Source of the DNA: Rhizodiscina lignyota
Lineage: Eukaryota; Ascomycota; Dothideomycetes; Aulographales; Rhizodiscinaceae
Direction of reading: 5' to 3'
Assembly: GCA_010015805.1 (NCBI GenBank)
Contig: ML978137.1
Location: 1 to 64,000 of the forward strand
Length of the DNA stretch: 64,000 nt
In this document: positions 12,202 to 22,693 of the stretch, one piece after another
Layout of the letters: each line of letters starts with the position of its first letter
Numbering within the stretch: position 1 is the stretch's first letter
Notes under the pieces: model-generated
Database searches by the model: none
The model's input: the letters and a program-made list of their open reading frames with translations, nothing else
Told to the model about the DNA's origin: nothing
Translations under genes and position numbers: made by a program

Positions 12202-13148
12202 TTTGTTTGACTAGCTTCGTGCTTGTGAACAATACAGATAGAAGTTGTGATCAAGTAGAGATAAGGGAGAGCAGAAATGGGGAAATGTAAACGAATGAAA
12301 ACGTAGAAGATTAGCAAGCGAGAGAAGATCAGTGAACGAGGCACACCGAGATTTGGTGTGGAAAATGCAGTGCTTAAGGCTGCGAGGACGACGCTCTGGA
12401 AATTGAGCATTTCAGCATTAGGCGAAATCTTCCATCTGAATAGCAGCAGGCGTTCACCCACAGGCAGAGTGCCAAAAGCAGGAGACCAATACGCCCTGCA
12501 TAATGCCAATGACTGTTAGTGAGGAAATTGGAACACCTGACTGGGTGAGCGGAACATAAGAACCGTTCCAATATTAGGCACCTTCCTCAGTATAACAGAT
12601 TGCAAAGAAGGAGGAGAATCGAAGGATTGCCAATCGCGTATCCCGTTTCACACCTGCATACAGAATGCCCATCTCGGAGGGTTTTGGGATGGACAAGGCT
12701 GAAATATGCATGTTTCGTGAGTCAAACAGCGTTCTTTCACTACTTCCAGATGAATATTCTCATATCTTGTGCTGGAGTGCCCCAGTTGCGCCCTGGACTG
12801 CCTGGCTGCGCCTCGTTACGCCCGAGTAGGATTCGGTCCGACTGAGCGTTGCCTGACAGCCTTGCGCAGGAAATTAGCTCAAATTCACACCAAAAATAAT
12901 GTTGAGAAAGTGCAGAACGATTATCTATGTTCCGGTGAAAGAAATAGACGGGGGTTCGAGCAGAAATCTGAACGCGTCGTCCTTTATATCTGAGTGTCGG
13001 GCCGAAATTCAGGCGCTGTCCGAAGCTGGGCTGGCAAGGTTAGGATAACCACGAAGAAAAAGGAAAAGGGATCATTGTTTTCATATATTTTTTAACCAGC
13101 TGCCCCATTCTCACACATCTTGTATTCCGTACTCATTATATACTCTCT
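12202..13148. promoter_or_regulatory. Divergent promoter region of the NLR-like and PNKP genes
   Basis: About 950 bases lie between two divergent start codons. Long open frames here (for example minus 12180-12509) lack family motifs and are rejected. A GC-rich patch near 12775-12860 contains repeated TGCGCC/TGGCTGCGCC-like words. No partner gene of a two-gene NLR system is present here. Confidence 0.5.
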
Positions 13149-14513
13149 ATGAAGTCTTTGCAGTGGAACTTTGTGGAACGAGGACTCCTTATAGGTCATC
13201 TGCCTATGAGTCCTGGCCGTGATGCTGCGGAAGAAAAACAGAGGCGACTTCACGCTGCGTTGTTTGACCTGGTGAGCATTGAAACTTGTCGAACAGCTCT
13301 TCAACATTGGATATCCTGATATTAACACTTGAAAGGATGGCACCTTGATAAATACGAAGTCTCGAGAACTACATGCACAAAATACCAAAGACTGGGAGTG
13401 GTGGGACCCTGTTGTTCCAGCAAGGCTGAGGTGCTTGTACGAGGAAGGCTACCATATTATTATACTGACCAATCAGGGCCGACTGACGACCGTGGATGGC
13501 GACGAGTCCTCGGAAGCATCTTTGTTTAAGGCGAAGCTTGATGATATCTTTGGGGAGTTTGACATATGCCTGACGATATACGCCGCCTGCGGGAATAACA
13601 TATGGCGAAAGCCTCGGACTGGCGCGTGGCACAAGATGCAAGAAGACTTTGCTCGCAAAGGATTCACGATAGAGTGGGACCAGGCTTTCTTAGTTGGCGA
13701 TGCTGCAGGCAGACCAAAAGACCACGCTGACGCCGATTGGCATTTCTGTCTGAATGTCGGCATAGACTTTTACACCCCCGAAGAGTTCTTCACCGGCGGC
13801 GTTTCTGAGCCGCGAGGGCATAAATTCGATCCAACACTCTATCTGCAGTCTCCAGTGAATAAAAGTGCTAGAGCCATATCGGAAATCATCACGCGGACAG
13901 TGCCATCGTTGATAGTCTTTGTGGGTCTGCCAGGATCCGGCAAAAGCACTTTCTTCAAGCAGCATATGCAGATAGACAACATCGCTTACATAGATCCTCG
14001 TGCTTCAACAGGTGTTCTGTCGCCCCTCGAGGTAGCCAAAGACTACCTTCTAAAGAAAGAAAATGTATGTTGAGATACAATTTTCAAAGTCTGACCTAGC
14101 ACTTACCACGATCTGTCTGTACAGGTAGTAGTCGGTAAGCATTCCGAAGCAGACACAAAAATATTTGAAGCTCAACGAACGTTCAGATGGCTGCCATACT
14201 CGTCGTTCAGAGCGAAGCCAATTGGTGCTGGCCGCCCACGAATGTTCGGCCAGAGTTATTGCAATCCGTTTCTTGGCACCTCTTGATTTATGCATCCATA
14301 ATGATACAGTTCGTACATTCGGGAAGTACTCTGTTAGTTTTCTCTCTTTCTTCGTAAAGGCAAATTAGAAGCTGATCCTTTTACTGATGCAATCAGGACA
14401 TGAGGCCTGTATACCCTCGAAATCCATTCAAGTTGCTAGCAAGAGAATTTGAAATGCCGAGCAGTGTGGAAGGCTTTGATGCGGTCGTTGATGTAGATTT
14501 CGAGGTATTGTAG
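13149..14513 (+). CDS. Polynucleotide kinase 3'-phosphatase (DNA-end repair)
   Basis: Five exons (13149-13271, 13336-14064, 14125-14134, 14187-14332, 14397-14513) give 374 residues. The N-terminal HAD phosphatase shows FDLDGTL (39-45, nucleophile Asp40), TNQGR (86-90) and VGDAAGRPKDHADAD. The C-terminal kinase shows Walker A GLPGSGKST (about 238-246) and the downstream blocks VVVD, HND and EFE. Together they remove 3'-phosphates and phosphorylate 5'-ends at DNA breaks. The DLDGT motif itself is split by intron 1. Exon 3 is only 10 bases, yet it is needed to restore VVVD and the frame. The start at 13149 is the first in-frame ATG; ATG 13206 is an alternative. No FHA domain is present, as is usual for fungal Pnk1-type enzymes. 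Confidence 0.88.
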
Positions 14514-15110
14514 AAAGTGCATCGTTGTAACAGAAAGAACGGCTGACAGTCAAATACGCAGTGGGAAGGCACACCGGAAGAACTAAATGAGTGGCAGAAG
14601 CATTGGATATGAGATGATGAAAGAAATAGACGCAAGAATGCATTCGAATGGAGGACATGATAATAAGCTTTCCACTAATTCGATTATGTGACATAATTGT
14701 CGCTTGAGCTCTTGCTCTGGCATTCATCACACTTTCCATATTCGAAGGCAATTCTGTTGCGGAAAGAGACTATGTTGGTATTATAGTGAAGGCCAAGTCC
14801 AAACTGTACTCTAATATTATCGTAGATTTCTCGACTTGATAGATCTTCGATCACAGGTTGAGAATTGTAGGTACGTACCTCAGACTTACATCACATCTGA
14901 TAGCACATTTCCTAATTGGTTAAAAGATGTACCCCTGCCCCTCTCCGTGACATCACAGTTGAGCTTGTCACACGAAGGCCCTGAGCTGGAACTTATATTG
15001 CTCACGAAGGGCTTCATATCTCACTTTCTCAATTACTCTCAAGAGATTCGAAATTCTCAGAACACTCTACAAACAGTCAGAACAGCCAAACGCCCAAATT
15101 CAAAGCAACC
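14514..15110. other. Intergenic, promoter of the small motif-repeat gene
   Basis: No supported gene. The last 150 bases hold a run of CTCAAGAG, CACTCTAC and AACAGTCAGAACAGCC, resembling the C/A-rich leader of a highly expressed fungal gene just before the ATG at 15111. Confidence 0.5.
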
Positions 15111-15648
15111 ATGTCGAGGTAAGAACTCCTCCGGCACCGCTCCTTGAAAGATGGCACTGAGACGAAGAACAGCTCCGTTGGAAACGCCGCGACCCTCTCC
15201 GGCTCCAAAATCGAGCCTCTGGACTCGAATCAGAAGTACAACACCGAGCACGACCTCTCCGACCGCGGCTCCGCCGGCACCAACACCAACATCGACGAAG
15301 CTCGCATCGATCCTCTCGGTGGTCGAGGTGCGTACCTTCACCTTCCCTCTCCAGTTCCTGTTCTCTTATCCAAACGCTATTTTACGCCGCTATCCCCTAC
15401 TCAAACGCACACCATAGATCTGTTTGCTGACAGTCTCTTGCAATGCAGGCCAATACCAGCACCCCGAAGCGCACGCGGACAGCCAGGGCGTGGTCGGCCG
15501 CGAAGACGTCATCCAGGGTGCGAAGATCGACCCGCTGGAGCAGGCGCCGGGCATGAAGTCTGCGCCGGTGAAGGGTGGGCTGGACGATGAGAACGTGGAT
15601 GCTAGCAGGATCAATCCGATGGGAGAAGTGCGAGAGCAGATGCAGTGA
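15111..15648 (+). CDS. Small hydrophilic protein with four [KR]I[DEN]P[LM] repeats
   Basis: Three exons (15111-15118, 15173-15327, 15449-15648) give 120 residues starting MSSSVGNAATLSG. The first exon codes for only two and two-thirds codons. The joins in phase 2 and phase 1 keep the frame. The protein is very hydrophilic, without signal peptide, membrane segment or cysteine. A short motif recurs at residues 15 (KIEPLD), 47 (RIDPLG), 80 (KIDPLE) and 108 (RINPMG), spaced 32, 33 and 28 residues, usually after a small or acidic residue. This looks like a repeat protein of about 30-residue units, perhaps LEA-like or stress related, but I do not recognise the family and assign no function. Confidence 0.7.
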
Positions 15649-18600
15649 GTGCCGGGCTATACGAGCGAATGGAAAACACGACGAGCTGTTGAACGATGAA
15701 ATACTGGAACTAATTCAGGGAAACAAATGGAATCAGGATGATGATTCTACATGGCTGCGGTTCGGATATGGCGTCTAAAAAGCACAATCGGCTACCTGTA
15801 CAATAGCTTCAATGACTTATGATGACTTGAGAATATACAATCGAATGGATTCATAGGCCCCGAGGACATCTACTGCAAAGTCGAACAGCATGACAAGGTC
15901 CACGCTTTATTGAAGTGAAGTTGAAATGGCCTATCCATGGCACCAGGATGCTGGGTATCCAAGGAACGTGCCCGATACTCGAAGAAGGCTCGTATCATTC
16001 CATTGGACATCGGATTCCATGTCGACAATCATCGCAATTGCGCCAGAATCAGGATATGAAAAGGATTATGCGATCCTCTTATGCTCTCCTGCCTGGACCG
16101 TTTGCAGAGCATGGAGATTTCCAAAGTTTCAAGTAGCTACCCTTGCCTCGCTGGATATTAACCCGGAACACCCGGAGATTGAGCGCTCGTAAACGCCATG
16201 ACTCGAGCAAGGAAGGGCATTGAGACAATGGTATTTGCTGGGGCATTTGCTCCGGAATCTTTGATTGCAATCGACGAGTAAGCAACGCCGCTGAGCACGT
16301 GAGCGTTCATGTCTCTCCACGTTTCTGAGTGTGATGTGATGTGGTGCAGAAATCCGGGGATGACGTCGGACAAGCAGTAGCCAAGATAATCAATCCGCGA
16401 CACATCACATTCCATTCCATCGCGTCGGCAGATACAAACAAACAAAGGAGTCAACTCCGGGCTGCACCAGGCGCGCAGAGAGGAGAGGACGATCAATCAA
16501 TCAATCAGTCAGTCAAGGTTTCTCCTCCCGCACAATCTCCCTGCCTTCCACCACCACCATGGGCTTTTATCGCCAGCCAACCAGAGGAAGCTGGCAGCCG
16601 AGCCCCGGGTACATATCGATTAGGACAGAGAAGCCGTGGACGGCGCGCAGCCTTGCAGCAAGTGCAGCCGCTGAAGGGTAAAGAGCTGCGTCGCTTGCAT
16701 GAGCAGTCGGCGCTAGATGCGCAGTGCATGTGTTTGAAGGGCTGGTAGTGCGCATGCAGTAGCAGCTAGCAGCTACTGTGGTGTGAGGTGCGCTGATGTG
16801 CTAGCGCCTCGATGTCGCGTCAGCGCTTTGCTCTCTGCGCGACGGAGGGGTTACATATCATGAAGCCTTGCGAGGTCAAGGTGAATGGTCGCCCGTCATG
16901 ATGTCCAGCTCGCTGATGTCGCCAGTTCAGCCTGTCAGCGCAGCTGGACGACGACGCGGGTTGGAAGAATGTGGTTCAATCCAAAGGGCGGTGCGTGATT
17001 TTCGCTTCGTCGTTCGACACCTGTGCAGGAAGCTCTCCGTTTGGACGCTGCTGCCGGAGCACGCTTTCTAGGCCTGTCTATCGCTGGTGTTGGAACCCTA
17101 CTTCGCAAGTCGCCATCCCATGTGCTGCCTCCCCCGCGCGCAGAGAAAAAGCCCCTGAAACGAGCCGAACTGCTCGATCGAGATTTTCTGGGGCATCGTG
17201 AGGGGTGATTGGATGGCTTTTGCTGATTCAGAATTGCACGTCTTTCTGCACAGCCTCGACGAAATCGCCGACTCACCATGTGCTTTGTGATACAGCTGTT
17301 AGTTTCGACAGGGCTGCGGCGTTGTACGGCCTATGGCGGGGAATGGCAGAGCGATAGACACATCGACACATTACTATGGGCAATCGAAATGACACCGCCG
17401 TCAATGGGTGTTCTTTTCCGCATCACAGCAACCGATGACATGTCTTGCTGTCTCCATAACTAGAAGCTGCTGTGGTGCCGTGAGCCGTACGGCTTACGAC
17501 GCGTTTCTGATAGAAATGCTTGATTGCTATAAGTACTCTTGACACGACTCACGAGGCCAATAGCCATGGAGGGAAAGTCGCAGCGGAACGACCCATGGGA
17601 GCAGTTGCTCAGCACAGCTCCACCTTTCCTCGCGCGGCATCTGCTTCAGGTTCTCGGCGACAGAGCATGCGCGGTCGGAAAAGCCGTTCATGTCTGAGAA
17701 GCATGTGCGGAGTACCAAAGTAGCGTGCGCATGTCGTGGGAAAGGATGAGAAAGAGAAACGGTGCGTACGTGGACAGTGCTGATCTTATATGCCTATCCC
17801 TTTAAAAATGGCAGTACATGGTGTTGGTCCCTGCAGGTTGCCTTCGCATGATTGACAGCACTCTGTGACATTGGCTCGAAAAGGCAGTTGGAGAGTTGCC
17901 ACAGATCTCCTCGAAGTTCTTTGTGCCATGGCGCTGTCTCTCGACGTTCCTGGCCAGCGACTTCTCCATGCGATCATCGTCTTGTCCTGCTCTCGGTGTC
18001 AGCATTGCACGGTGGCTTCAAGCCAGTCGCGGGCCGGCATGCAATTCGCAAGGGCTTTGCTGGGTGCCTGGTTCATGCATCCTGGCTGTTTGCCGCTTCG
18101 TGGAGCCGTTGCAGCAGGCCTAGCGTGCACTAGCCATCATGCCGGGTAATGTTAAAACGAGCTTCTTCATCCTGCCCTTGGCAGAGAAAGTGGTATCGTC
18201 GCCCCGCTGTCGGAGAGCGGACGGATGACGCGCGCGGCTATCAAGATTATGTGCGGTCGCGATGATGGCGTCCTATTGATGGCGTCGTCCGAGTGACGAT
18301 GTGTGATGGATGCTGTGCCATGTTCGCCAACGTCAAGGCCCTATCTCCACGTGAGTTTGCAACGGGAGCAGCAGCGCGCCGAAGAGCCTCAGCGGGGAGG
18401 AGGCCAGGCACCGCTGGACAGAAATTGATCTGGAGGCGAGTGATGGGCGGTCTATTTTCAGACCCCAACAGGTGGATTCGCCATGTGCTGCTGGCTTCGC
18501 CTCTCTGCAACAGAGCAGCGCGCACTGCCCAGGCTGAGATTAGAGGCTGAATGCATCAGTCGCAGGTGGCAGTGAAGCACGCTGAGTAGAGAGCAACTGA

Positions 18601-19312
18601 GGCTACCTACACTTGCACTCAAAAGGGGGCGAGGCCCCTATATGCCATTGCTGCAAAATCCGTTCGCCCTATGCTCCAGATGCCTTCGTGTCGCGCAGAT
18701 GAAGCGTCTGATTGCGCCGGGCCTCCTTTAGACGACGCGCCAACCAGCGCGCACGCACGCCGCTAGCCGCTTGGCACTCGAGCTTCGAATCTTCCATCGG
18801 GCTAGGAGCAGCTAGCCCTCTCCCTGTCGCTCTAGCCTGACTGGCTCCTCCTTTCGCGGCCTTTTAGTTTTGCCTCCCACGCCAGTCTCCTTCCCTCTCC
18901 GTCGGCCACCCAACGCCTGCTCCCCAACAATAAACCTCCCGCGACTAGCACCTTTCCAACCTCTCAATTTTCTCTCTCTACTCAATTCCTGCCCCCAGCT
19001 CGTCTGCTGCATTGCGTGTGCAGCAGCGCCTTCTCCGTCCCTTCACGTCGCCGACCGAGACGCGGCCGCCTGTGCCCCCGCAAGTCTGCTGCACGCCAGT
19101 GCAACCAAACATTGCCTCGACGCGCGACCGAGCCGCTCGCTACCTCTCCTTCACCACGCCTACCTCCCGTCCGCCTCTCTCCCTCCTCAACCACACCCAC
19201 CGTCCTCATCGCTCGCACACTCTTCTTTCGGGGCGTCTTGCACCTACTGTCGCTGACCGCCCGGCCCTTCGTTTCTCTGTACATCTGCTACACCTCGTCA
19301 CGTAATCTTGTA
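15649..19312. other. 3.7-kb gene-free stretch upstream of the DUF3405 gene
   Basis: This is the longest gene-free interval in the window. Many short frames overlap on all strands, none with a recognisable motif. A TCAA tetranucleotide run lies near 16492-16515 and a 12-base palindrome AGCCGTACGGCT near 17478. Bases about 18820-19310 are strongly pyrimidine-rich (CCTCTCC, CTCCTC, CCTTCACC runs), which fits a core promoter and long 5' leader of the gene at 19348. A non-coding RNA cannot be excluded from sequence alone. Confidence 0.5.
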
Positions 19313-19351
19313 ATGCCCTGTTACGACCGCGCACCCTCCTGCGAGCGATGA
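19313..19351 (+). promoter_or_regulatory. Upstream ORF of 12 codons whose stop overlaps the main start
   Basis: ATG at 19313 opens a 12-codon frame, MPCYDRAPSCER, ending in TGA at 19349-19351. The main start ATG is 19348-19350, so stop and start overlap as ATGA. This arrangement allows termination-reinitiation and would make translation of the DUF3405 protein depend on ribosomes leaving the uORF. The geometry is seen directly; the regulatory effect is inferred. Confidence 0.6.
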
Positions 19352-21540
19352 AAGCCTCCCTTCCACGCCTCGGGGACCTGAACCCCATGAAGCTGTTCCC
19401 CCTTCGCACACACCTGTCCTACGAGCGGTTACCCGTCTACGGAGACAAGCGCAACGTCTCTCCCTTCAGCGCGACCTCGCTCAAGAAATACCGATGGCGA
19501 TCTCCGAGCCCCGGCAGCGACCGCTTGCCCTGCCTCAGGCTGTCGCTATCACGCTGCGTCGTCCTCGCGATAACGCTGTGCCTATGTCTTGGGTTGATAG
19601 CGACAGGCGGTTACCGCCGTCGGCATCGAGAGACGCAGAAGAAACCGCCTCCTCGGATACCGTTGCCATGGGAGCACTTCCCTCGGTATGTAAGACGAGA
19701 ATGGCTTCATCCGAGTTCTGTCCTGATGTATTTCACCCATAGACTTAATGGCTTTTACAACGGCGTTGGCGCGCTCGTGAAAAGCGATGACCACATTCCG
19801 GAGCAGTTGGCCATCAACTCTTCCACCCCGCAAAAACCAATTGACACGCAAATCACGCCTGTCTTTGACCCCGTTCCTTTCAATCCGTACGCCGAATACG
19901 AGTCGTACGAATACCTCAACGACCACCACCCCGTGCAGAAATGCTACATCGACCCCGATGACAAAATTCCGACTCCCGAGATTTTTGCGTACCCTGGCAT
20001 TCCTCAAAACATGACTGCGCCTTTTATGGGCTCATACAAGGAATTGGGCTTGTCTGACGACGTCTGCTTCGACAGATTCAGCAGGTTTGGACCATATGGC
20101 TATGGCTACAATCTTGACGAGGGTGGTCTTGGCTTGGCAGAAAAGTCTGATAAATCTGGAATAGAAAGGCTGTGGGCGCAGTCGCCAAAGATTGATTACA
20201 GAGGCGTGGACTGGGGCGCAGCTCAGAAAAAATGCTACGAGAAGAACAAGGCTCGCTTCGAAGGCAACGTAACCGACGAGCCGACGAAAGATGGCAAGAA
20301 CCCTGTCCCACGACAGGCATTCATTCTGCGTACGTGGACTGGATATCAATACGACGAACATCAGATGCTCACATTGCGCGCAATGGTTAACGAGCTTGCT
20401 CTGAAGACCGGCGGCGAATTTGACATACACTTCCTGGTGCATGTCAAGGACAACAGCATTCCTATCTGGACTGATAAGGAAGTCTACCAGAAGACTCTGG
20501 AGGAGAATGTTCCGGAGGAATTCTGGGGCTTCTCGACCCTTTGGTCTGAACAGCTCATGCGCCTCTATTATCCTGATCCTTTCCCAGAAAACTTACAAAA
20601 CCCTTCAGGACAACCAGTTCACGGCGTCTATCGCAGTGCGCACTTTGCTCTGCAATGGTTCGCGCAGCATCACCCTGAGTACGACTTTTTCTGGAACTGG
20701 GAGATGGATTTGAGATACTCGGGCCACTATTACGAGTTCCTGCGCCAAGCAACCGCATGGGCCAAGAAACAGCCGCGTAAGCTGCTTTGGGAACGTAACT
20801 CGCGATACTACATCCCCTCATACCACGGCGATTGGCAACAATTCACCAAGAAGGTCGAAGAAGAGACTTATCTTGATAATGAAACGCCAGTATGGGGTCC
20901 AGTATCCTTCCCGAACAGCAAGATGCTGCCGAAAGCCAACGATGTCACCCCTCCGCACTCCTTTGCCGAAGACAAGTACACTTGGGGTGTTGGCGAAGAG
21001 GCCGACATCATCACCTTCAACCCGCTCTTCGATCCTTCTCGCACCACTTGGGTCTTCCGCGATGATATCAACGGCTATGACCTCAAGTTCCCTGCGCCTC
21101 CACGCCGAACCGCGATTATCACCGTTGCCCGCCTGTCTAAGCGTCTCCTCGACCTCGCACACGAAGAGACGTACAAGATGAAGCACACCATGTTCCCCGA
21201 GATGTGGCCTCCGACTGTCGCCCTTCACCACGGTCTGAAGGCAGTCTACATTCCGCATCCGCAATACTTTGACCGAAACTGGCCGCTCGAATACATGGAT
21301 CAGACCTTCAACCACCCGAAGAAGCCATTCGATTCGCCCTTCGGAGGAGGTGAACACAATCTCCTGGGCTCGAGTTTCTATTACAACAGCGGCTTCTCCG
21401 GTACACTGTGGAGACGCTGGTTTGGCTATCGCGAGAACAACGAGGGTGGCACTAAGGACGAAGTGCAAGGGTCTGGCCGCATGTGTATCAGGAGCACACT
21501 CTTCCACCCAATCAAGAAGGAACGTGGCCCAACCGAGTGA
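19348..21540 (+). CDS. DUF3405 family type II membrane protein
   Basis: A single exon encodes 730 residues. The N-terminal 65 residues are basic and probably cytosolic. One membrane span (about 68-89, CVVLAITLCLCLGLIATGG) acts as signal anchor, and the rest would lie in the Golgi/ER lumen or outside. The body matches the fungal DUF3405 family: RQAFILRTWTGYQYDEHQ, then FFWNWEMDLRYSGHYYEF with DLR acidic residues like a sugar-nucleotide/metal site, and PTVALHHGLKAVYIPHP near the C-terminus. The family is suspected to be glycosyltransferase-like, but no reaction is established to my knowledge. It has an unusually long promoter and leader, and an overlapping uORF. Confidence 0.88.
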   Translation: MKASLPRLGDLNPMKLFPLRTHLSYERLPVYGDKRNVSPFSATSLKKYRWRSPSPGSDRLPCLRLSLSRCVVLAITLCLCLGLIATGGYRRRHRETQKKPPPRIPLPWEHFPRYVRREWLHPSSVLMYFTHRLNGFYNGVGALVKSDDHIPEQLAINSSTPQKPIDTQITPVFDPVPFNPYAEYESYEYLNDHHPVQKCYIDPDDKIPTPEIFAYPGIPQNMTAPFMGSYKELGLSDDVCFDRFSRFGPYGYGYNLDEGGLGLAEKSDKSGIERLWAQSPKIDYRGVDWGAAQKKCYEKNKARFEGNVTDEPTKDGKNPVPRQAFILRTWTGYQYDEHQMLTLRAMVNELALKTGGEFDIHFLVHVKDNSIPIWTDKEVYQKTLEENVPEEFWGFSTLWSEQLMRLYYPDPFPENLQNPSGQPVHGVYRSAHFALQWFAQHHPEYDFFWNWEMDLRYSGHYYEFLRQATAWAKKQPRKLLWERNSRYYIPSYHGDWQQFTKKVEEETYLDNETPVWGPVSFPNSKMLPKANDVTPPHSFAEDKYTWGVGEEADIITFNPLFDPSRTTWVFRDDINGYDLKFPAPPRRTAIITVARLSKRLLDLAHEETYKMKHTMFPEMWPPTVALHHGLKAVYIPHPQYFDRNWPLEYMDQTFNHPKKPFDSPFGGGEHNLLGSSFYYNSGFSGTLWRRWFGYRENNEGGTKDEVQGSGRMCIRSTLFHPIKKERGPTE

Positions 21541-22693
21541 ATTCGTACGGTTCTAGCCACTGGATTCCTTCTGATGGTGCTGGTATACGTCTTCAGAGCC
21601 TGGATAGCGAAAGCCGTGAAGAGGTGCTATCAAGTGTCGACATCTGCGTACTCCGCAGTGTCGATCCGGATAGCGCGGCGGCGCAGAGCGAGATTCAGTT
21701 GACTGATCGAAACAACGTACTGAGAACCTTTAGAGTGCTGTGGCTTGTGTCCTTACTCATTACTCTTTTTTTGCACGCGTAGTTTCTTGATTCCCCAAGT
21801 TCTTTTTCTGCTGCTTTTCTACTCTAGATCGCAGTCACAGCATCATTGGGCGGAGTTAGAATCTGTCGCTTTGAGTTTTTGCTCTTTTTTGTGTGCCTTT
21901 CTGCTTGTTACCCTCATTGCTGCCACAACTGGCGGCCTGTTTTTGGATACAGCTCGGCGTTCGCTCGTGAGGATGGGATTACTCTGCTTGTTTTTCCGTT
22001 GCATGTTTCCGCTTCTCTTCATTCAACCAAAAAACTCCTTTTTAACTGTTGCACCTGGCAATGCGTCTCTCGCTGGCACCACGCCCTCCATCGCTTCCGA
22101 TCTGAGTCCGGACTCTGAGGGTGGCTATCACATTGCTAGCAGAGAGGCGGGCCTCTTCTTGCTTTCTTGCTCTTTTTCGACTTTTGGTGGTGTGGGCTCT
22201 TCTTCCAACTTCGGATTGGGGAATATCATGTCTACCATTGCGTTTTCTGGGCACGAGATGCTTTTTAATCATGCTGTACTGGTATGAAATTTTTTTCAGA
22301 AAGAACCAAGCGCCGAGTCTGGGGATGGTGGGGTTTGGAGTGGGGAAGGGCGAGGCGCTTATTGTATTGTATATAATTGAGAGGGGAGGTGGTTGTTGTG
22401 GATTGTGGATTGGAGAGAGAAGGAGGCAGATGATAGACATGAACATAATTGAAGTGAAAGTTCACAGTCACTTGATTCCAGTGTCTCGATCTCCTCCGCA
22501 TACAGTGATGATGATGGTGCACTATGAACAAGCTCTCTCTCTCTACGGCAATCATTCGTGCCGTTCTATATTCCTCTTTATATTCTCTATATCAAGTCTA
22601 CGTTCTACGATATCAAATATCCAAGCCAACTCGAATCTTCCTTCCCATCCAAATTGCCGGCGCTACCGGCGTCCGATCTAGATACGATGATAT
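21541..22693. other. Intergenic between convergent genes
   Basis: About 1.15 kb between the DUF3405 stop and the SET-protein stop on the opposite strand. The left part is T-rich with TTTTTG and CTTTTC runs and suits a 3' UTR. A CT microsatellite lies near 22533-22546. No gene supported. Confidence 0.5.

Noticed and set aside
12180-12509. 109-codon minus frame with hydrophobic stretches
   Set aside because: It overlaps the NLR first exon in another frame and lies in its promoter; no splice or family support.
12940-12975. GGGGGTTCGAG, resembling a tRNA B box
   Set aside because: No acceptor-stem pairing, no A box at the right distance and no CC after the B box.
15057-15341. 94-codon minus-strand frame
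   Set aside because: Antisense shadow of the small motif-repeat gene, whose three-exon model explains the region.
18870-19351. Several 95-130 codon plus frames ahead of the DUF3405 gene
   Set aside because: They are Pro/Ser/Leu-rich translations of a pyrimidine-rich leader, open in several frames at once, with no conserved motif. Only the short uORF at 19313 is kept.
20818-21507. 229-codon minus frame
   Set aside because: Antisense shadow inside the DUF3405 coding exon.
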